NCBI GenBank assembly: GCA_013696525.1
Contig: JACCYK010000122.1
Location: 1 to 8,033 of the forward strand
DNA length: 8,033 bases
Direction: 5' to 3'
Source of the DNA: Chloroflexia bacterium
GTDB taxonomy: Bacteria; Chloroflexota; Chloroflexia; Thermomicrobiales; UBA6265
Shown here one piece after another: positions 4,449 to 8,033 of this stretch. The notes beneath the pieces are model-generated. The model worked only from the letters and a program-made list of their open reading frames with translations, did not search any database and was not told where the DNA came from. Position 1 is the first letter of the stretch. Every line of letters begins with the position of its first letter. The position numbers and the translations under genes were made by a program.

Positions 4449-5618
4449 ATGCTGAACTTGGCAATGCGCGGCCCCCGTTCACACCCGACCACCAGCCGGA
4501 TCCACGGCCGGCGCTGGCGTGATTTCGACTTCTTCATGCTCATCACCACGGTCGTCCTAATGATCTTCAGCGCCTTCGCGATCTGGAGCGCCGATGGTGG
4601 CGGCTCCCTTTCATTCGAGAACCTGGGGGTGCGGCAGGCCGTCTTCGGCGTCATTGGGATCGTGATGCTGCTGGTCCTGGCCAGCATCGACTACCGGCTG
4701 TTCGCCTCGGTGGCGTGGCTCCTGTACGGGAGCGGCTTGGCGATGCTTGGCCTCGTCCTCGTGCCGGGGGTGGGGACCGAGATCGGCGGCGCTCAGCGCT
4801 GGTTCGACCTCTTTGGCATCACCACGGTGCAGCCGTCCGAATTTGCCAAGCTGACCACGATCATCGGCCTCGCCGCCTTCATCTCTTCCCGTGGTCCGGT
4901 GATGAAAGAGTTCTCCAGCTTTCTCCTGACCATCGTGATCGCGGCCGTGCCGATGCTCTTGATCGTTGCCCAGCCGGATCTCGACTCCGCGCTGATCTTC
5001 GGTGTGATCTGGCTCGCGATGATGCTGGTCACGCACACCCGGCGGATCTATCTGGTGGGCGCCGCGATCGTTGGCCCGATTGCCGTCATCCTTGCCTATG
5101 CCCTCGTCCTCCAGCCATTCCACCGGGAGCGCATCTTGCAGTTCTTGGGCCTGCTCGAGGACCCGCTCGGTATCGGCTATCAGGCCACCCAGGCCCAGCT
5201 CAGCATTGGGTCCGCCGGGTGGACCGGGTTCGGCCTAGCCGGCGGCACCCAGAGCGTCTTCAATTTCCTCGCGGTGCGGGAGTCGGATTTCGTGTTTGCT
5301 CACGCCGCCGCGATGTTCGGCTTCATCGGCATGGTGGCGCTGCTGCTCGCGATCGTGATCTTGCTCTGGCGCTGCCTCTGCGTGGTCGAGATGGCCCGTG
5401 ACAGCTTCGGCCAACTGTTGGCGGCCGGGATCACCGGCATTCTTTTTGTTCAGGCCGTCGTCAACATCGGCATGAATGTCGGCCTCCTCCCGGTAGCGGG
5501 AATTCCGCTGCCATTCATCAGCCAGGGGCTTTCTTCGCTCTGGGCATTCCTTTTCGCCGAAGGGATCCTCCAGTCGATCCTGGTTCATCATCGGAAGCTC
5601 GGCTTTCAGCCGGAGTAA
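4449..5618 (+). CDS. RodA/FtsW-family SEDS peptidoglycan glycosyltransferase
   Basis: Polytopic membrane protein of the SEDS family, which polymerises lipid II into peptidoglycan glycan strands together with a class B penicillin-binding protein. At 389 residues it is RodA-sized. About ten membrane segments are visible, beginning after a basic N-terminus (RIHGRRWRDFDFF). Family motifs: GGAQRWFDL (113-121), TVQPSEFAKL (126-135), QPDLDSALIF (175-184), GIGYQATQAQLSIGSAG, GTQSVFNFL, ESDFVFA with the presumed catalytic Asp (D280), and NIGMNVGLLPVAGIPLPFIS (339-358). Several normally conserved positions differ: QPDLDS for QPDLGT, FLAVRESDF for FLPExHTDF, AHAAAMFGF for AxxxEEFGF, and ISQGLSS for ISxGGSS. 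It is therefore a divergent paralogue or lineage variant, closer to RodA than FtsW by feel. No class B PBP, mreB or ftsZ gene is nearby. It starts 1 nt after the HD hydrolase stop with only a weak GAGGTGG upstream, consistent with coupling; an ATG at 4464 is an alternative start. Confidence 0.9.
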   Translation: MLNLAMRGPRSHPTTSRIHGRRWRDFDFFMLITTVVLMIFSAFAIWSADGGGSLSFENLGVRQAVFGVIGIVMLLVLASIDYRLFASVAWLLYGSGLAMLGLVLVPGVGTEIGGAQRWFDLFGITTVQPSEFAKLTTIIGLAAFISSRGPVMKEFSSFLLTIVIAAVPMLLIVAQPDLDSALIFGVIWLAMMLVTHTRRIYLVGAAIVGPIAVILAYALVLQPFHRERILQFLGLLEDPLGIGYQATQAQLSIGSAGWTGFGLAGGTQSVFNFLAVRESDFVFAHAAAMFGFIGMVALLLAIVILLWRCLCVVEMARDSFGQLLAAGITGILFVQAVVNIGMNVGLLPVAGIPLPFISQGLSSLWAFLFAEGILQSILVHHRKLGFQPE

Positions 5619-6450
5619 CCTCCTCCGGCTCGTCCGCCAGCGTCCGCATCATCTCGTACAGCTCGGACCGCGGCCGCCCGGTGACGATCGCCGCTTCGCG
5701 CGCCGCCTGACTGGGCGAGAGACCGGCGCGCCGCATCTGCCGCAGGACCGCCGTCGCCTCGCGAGGCTCGGCGAGGTCGTCGTCCTCGCGCCCCGCCACG
5801 ACCAGCACGACCTCCCCCCGAGGCTCGGCCTCGGTCGTGCGGGCGGTCAGCTCTCGCACGGTGCCGAACATCAGTTCCTCATGGACCTTGGTTAGCTCTC
5901 GCATAACCACGGCGCTCCGGTTCCCCCAGGCCCGGTCGAGGTCTTCGAGCGTGGCGGCAACCCGGGCTGACGATTCAAAGAGCACCACCGGAAACCCTGC
6001 CGCCCCAACCCGCGCCAGCAGGTGTCTCCGTTCCGCTATGCGCCGCGGCAGAAACCCGAGCGACAGAAACGGACCCGTCACGAGACCCGAGGCGGCCACC
6101 GCGGCGGTCACCGCGGAGGGTCCCGGAATGGGAGAGACGCGGTGTCCCGTTGCGGCCGCGGCCGCGACCAGCGCCGCCCCGGGGTCGGAAATCGCCGGCG
6201 TGCCGGCGTCACTAACCAGCGCGACATCCCCAGTGTCCAGCGTCCGCAACAGCCGCTGGAGCCGAGCTCGCTCATTGTGCTCGTGATAGCTCACCATTGG
6301 CGTCTGAATAAAGAAGTGGTTCAAGAGTCCACGCGTGCGACGGGTATCTTCGGCGGCGATCACCTGAACCTGACGCAGCACGCGGACCGCCCGCGGGGTC
6401 ATGTCCTCCAGGTTTCCGATCGGCGTGGCCACAACGTAGAGGGTACCCAT
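5518..6450 (-). CDS. rsmI: 16S rRNA (cytidine1402-2'-O)-methyltransferase
   Basis: RsmI uses S-adenosylmethionine to 2'-O-methylate C1402 in the decoding centre of 16S rRNA. The 310-residue product has the full tetrapyrrole-methylase-like fold: start GTLYVVATPIGNLEDMTPRAV (2-22), AAEDTRRTRGLL (32-43), YHEHNE, the SAM-binding VALVSDAGTPAISDPG (76-91), IPGPSAVTAAVAASG (108-122), LGFLPR, FESSARV, RELTKVHEE (184-192) and GEVVLVVAG (212-220). Residues about 230-272 hold the usual C-terminal helical part (LSPSQAAREAAIVTGRPRSELYEM). Residues 273-310 are an extra disordered tail, acidic then basic, ending in RRKGMPRAKKAPG. The last 33 codons lie antisense to the 3' end of the SEDS gene, a 101-bp tail-to-tail overlap with no terminator between. 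The ATG at 6450 begins the conserved motif; its ribosome site is weak. It diverges from dnaX. Confidence 0.96.
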   Translation of the reverse strand: MGTLYVVATPIGNLEDMTPRAVRVLRQVQVIAAEDTRRTRGLLNHFFIQTPMVSYHEHNERARLQRLLRTLDTGDVALVSDAGTPAISDPGAALVAAAAATGHRVSPIPGPSAVTAAVAASGLVTGPFLSLGFLPRRIAERRHLLARVGAAGFPVVLFESSARVAATLEDLDRAWGNRSAVVMRELTKVHEELMFGTVRELTARTTEAEPRGEVVLVVAGREDDDLAEPREATAVLRQMRRAGLSPSQAAREAAIVTGRPRSELYEMMRTLADEPEEVTPAESRASDDEPGSTGGSLRRKGMPRAKKAPG

Positions 6451-6489
6451 GGTTCAAGACAGCGCCTTCACGGAGTTCGCGGGCCCCGG

Positions 6490-6519
6490 TTGAGAGGGAG
6501 CGCCCGGCACGGCTATACT
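6490..6519 (+). promoter_or_regulatory. dnaX promoter
   Basis: -35 TTGAGA (6490-6495), an 18-bp spacer, -10 TATACT (6514-6519), in the 139-bp gap between the divergent rsmI and dnaX genes. Transcription would start near 6526, about 64 nt before the dnaX ATG. I could not find an equally good promoter for rsmI on the other strand of this gap. Confidence 0.62.
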
Positions 6520-6574
6520 CGTGTACGAACAGATGTCTTGCCGCGGCTGCTCCGGTCGCGCGCCACAGCCGCTC

Positions 6575-6579
6575 GGAGG
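6575..6579 (+). promoter_or_regulatory. Ribosome binding site that sets the dnaX start
   Basis: GGAGG, 10 nt before the ATG at 6590. An in-frame ATG at 6533 would add 19 residues but would lie only a few bases from the predicted transcription start. Confidence 0.7.
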
Positions 6580-6589
6580 CGTCCCGGCC

Positions 6590-8033
6590 ATGACCGACCG
6601 CGAACCCCTGATCCCGGAACAGCTTAGCGTTCAGGCGTCATCATCACGCCTGGAGCAGACCCGGTCATTGTATCGGAAGTACCGCCCGCGGACCTTCGAG
6701 GCGGACGAGCTCGTTGGTCAGGAACACATCGTCCGCATCCTGCGCAATGCCATTCGGCTGGACCGCATCGCGCACGCCTATCTCTTCTGTGGCCCGCGCG
6801 GCACCGGCAAAACGACCACCGCCCGCTTGCTGGCAAAGGCGGTCAACTGCCTCCATCCCGATCCGGACCGGCGCCCCTGCGGCGAGTGCGCGAGCTGCCT
6901 CGCGATCGCCGCCGGCGCCGCGACCGATGTGATCGAGATCGACGCCGCGAGCAACCGCGGGATTGACGATATCCGGGACCTCCGCGAACGGGTCAAGTAC
7001 GCTCCGGTCCAACTGCGAACGAAGTTCTACATTGTGGACGAGGCGCATCAAATCACCGGCGCCGCCGCCAATGCATTTCTCAAGACCCTTGAGGAGCCGC
7101 CCGCCCATACCAAGTTCATCCTCGCCACCACCGACCCGGAGGAGCTGCTGGCCACGATCGTTTCCCGCTGCCAGCGTTTCGATTTTCGCCGGATCGGCTT
7201 CGATGCCAGTGTCGACCGGCTCCGAACGGTTGCCGCCGCAGAAGGACTTGCCGTCGATGACGACGCGCTGGCGGTCATTGCCCGGCATAGCACCGGCAGC
7301 CTGCGGGATGGTCTAAGCCTGCTTGACCAGGTTTCCCTCTACGCCGATCCAGGGGTCGACGGGCAGCAGGCGTCGACAATTTCGGCAGACACGGTGCGCC
7401 GCCTGCTCGGCGTCAGCCGGAACGATCGCGTGGAAGCGCTGGTCTCCGCCCTGGCCGATCACGATCCCGGCGCCGCGCTGGGGATCGTCAACAGTGCCAT
7501 GGAGGCGGGCGAGGATCCCCGTCAAATCAACCGCCAGCTCGTGGCCTACCTGCGAGTCCTGCTCCATCAGCGAGCGGGGGGCACCATCGACGCGGACGAC
7601 CGGGCTCGGGCCCTGGCCGCCCGGTTCGAGCTTGGCCGGTTGGCCGACCTCGCGCGCCGCTTCGGCGAGATCGACTTCGCGATCAAGCATTCGCCAGTAA
7701 GCCAGCTTCCGCTCGAAGTGACGCTCGTCGAGGCCACGCTGATCCCACGGCCACCGGCGGAGCTGCCAACGCCAGCCATGCCGGTACCACGTTCGGCCTC
7801 CGCCGACAGCCTGTCCACCCGGGAAACGCCGGTTCAGCCGTCGTCCCCGACGATCTCACTTCGCGATCGAGTTCGTGGCTCTGACACGCCACATCCGATC
7901 GCCCAACCAGTCATTCAGGATTCGCCGAGTCCGCCGCCCGGCCCGGAGCCATCGAGCCCGAACGCGGTGATCGACGGTTCGCTGACCGTGGACCAGCTTG
8001 CCGATCTCTGGCCACGGATCCGGATGGATGTCA
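6590..8033 (+). CDS. dnaX: DNA polymerase III subunit tau/gamma, 3' end cut by the window
   Basis: Clamp-loader ATPase that loads the sliding clamp and, as tau, links the polymerases to the replisome. The visible 481 residues are the N-terminal and middle parts. The AAA+ module follows SLYRKYRPRTFEADELVGQEH (27-46): Walker A GPRGTGKTTTAR (68-79), the zinc module C87, C97, C100, C103 (CGECASC), AASNRGIDDIRDLRE (119-133), Walker B FYIVDEAHQ (146-154), LKTLEEPP (164-171), sensor 1 LATTDPE, the SRC arginine-finger motif (192-194) and sensor 2 GSLRDGLSLLDQ (236-247). The oligomerisation/collar domain III covers about 265-385. A Pro/Ser-rich linker (386-458) follows, then LTVDQLADLWPRI (465-477), the start of a domain that in many bacteria binds the polymerase. 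A 26-residue unconserved N-terminal extension precedes the usual start. Any frameshift site for gamma would lie outside or late in the gene; no A-run slippery site is visible here. Confidence 0.97.
   Translation, partial: MTDREPLIPEQLSVQASSSRLEQTRSLYRKYRPRTFEADELVGQEHIVRILRNAIRLDRIAHAYLFCGPRGTGKTTTARLLAKAVNCLHPDPDRRPCGECASCLAIAAGAATDVIEIDAASNRGIDDIRDLRERVKYAPVQLRTKFYIVDEAHQITGAAANAFLKTLEEPPAHTKFILATTDPEELLATIVSRCQRFDFRRIGFDASVDRLRTVAAAEGLAVDDDALAVIARHSTGSLRDGLSLLDQVSLYADPGVDGQQASTISADTVRRLLGVSRNDRVEALVSALADHDPGAALGIVNSAMEAGEDPRQINRQLVAYLRVLLHQRAGGTIDADDRARALAARFELGRLADLARRFGEIDFAIKHSPVSQLPLEVTLVEATLIPRPPAELPTPAMPVPRSASADSLSTRETPVQPSSPTISLRDRVRGSDTPHPIAQPVIQDSPSPPPGPEPSSPNAVIDGSLTVDQLADLWPRIRMDV

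Noticed and set aside
6508..6523. CACG/CGTG symmetry around the dnaX -10 as a bidirectional promoter for rsmI
   Set aside because: Arms are only 4 bp and the minus strand lacks a matching -35 at a proper distance.
6665..7288. Minus-strand open frame opposite dnaX
   Set aside because: Overlaps the strongly conserved AAA+ module of dnaX; shadow frame.

Overview
This is a GC-rich bacterial chromosomal window carrying seven protein genes (one cut by the window edge), one short leader-peptide ORF, and several promoter and attenuator signals. All seven large genes look like ordinary vertically inherited housekeeping genes. I see no insertion sequence, phage gene, CRISPR array, tRNA or rRNA. The DUF3090 gene (known mainly from Actinobacteria and Chloroflexota), the type of HD hydrolase, and the dnaX and ilvB sequences together suggest a Chloroflexota organism, perhaps of the Thermomicrobia. 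This placement is an inference from protein style, not a search result.

Layout. On the minus strand at the left are ilvN (22-591) and ilvB (630-2393), the small and large subunits of acetolactate synthase, the first shared step of valine, leucine and isoleucine synthesis. They are preceded by a leader of roughly 320 nt (about 2394-2713). It begins at a strong sigma70-type promoter whose spacer holds a long palindrome. It encodes a 50-residue leader peptide with the tract LITIVELVLIEL, then a perfect intrinsic terminator before ilvB. This is a complete ribosome-mediated attenuator. Further right on the minus strand is a DUF3090 gene (2817-3386, TTG start).

On the plus strand an HD-domain phosphohydrolase (3632-4447) and a RodA/FtsW-type SEDS membrane protein (4449-5618) are one nucleotide apart and look translationally coupled. 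The 3' end of the SEDS gene overlaps, tail to tail, the 3' end of rsmI (5518-6450, minus), the 16S rRNA C1402 2'-O-methyltransferase. Divergent from rsmI is dnaX (6590 to beyond 8033, plus), the DNA polymerase III tau/gamma subunit, cut by the window end inside its C-terminal half.

The most notable element is the ilvBN attenuator: a leader peptide rich in Leu/Ile/Val codons of the A/T-ending type, with mutually exclusive RNA pairings that I can trace base by base. Second are the divergent motifs in the SEDS protein and its tight coupling to an uncharacterised HD hydrolase. Gene-free stretches over 300 bases: only 2394-2816, which holds the ilv leader and promoter. The shorter gaps at 3387-3631 and 6451-6589 hold divergent promoters.
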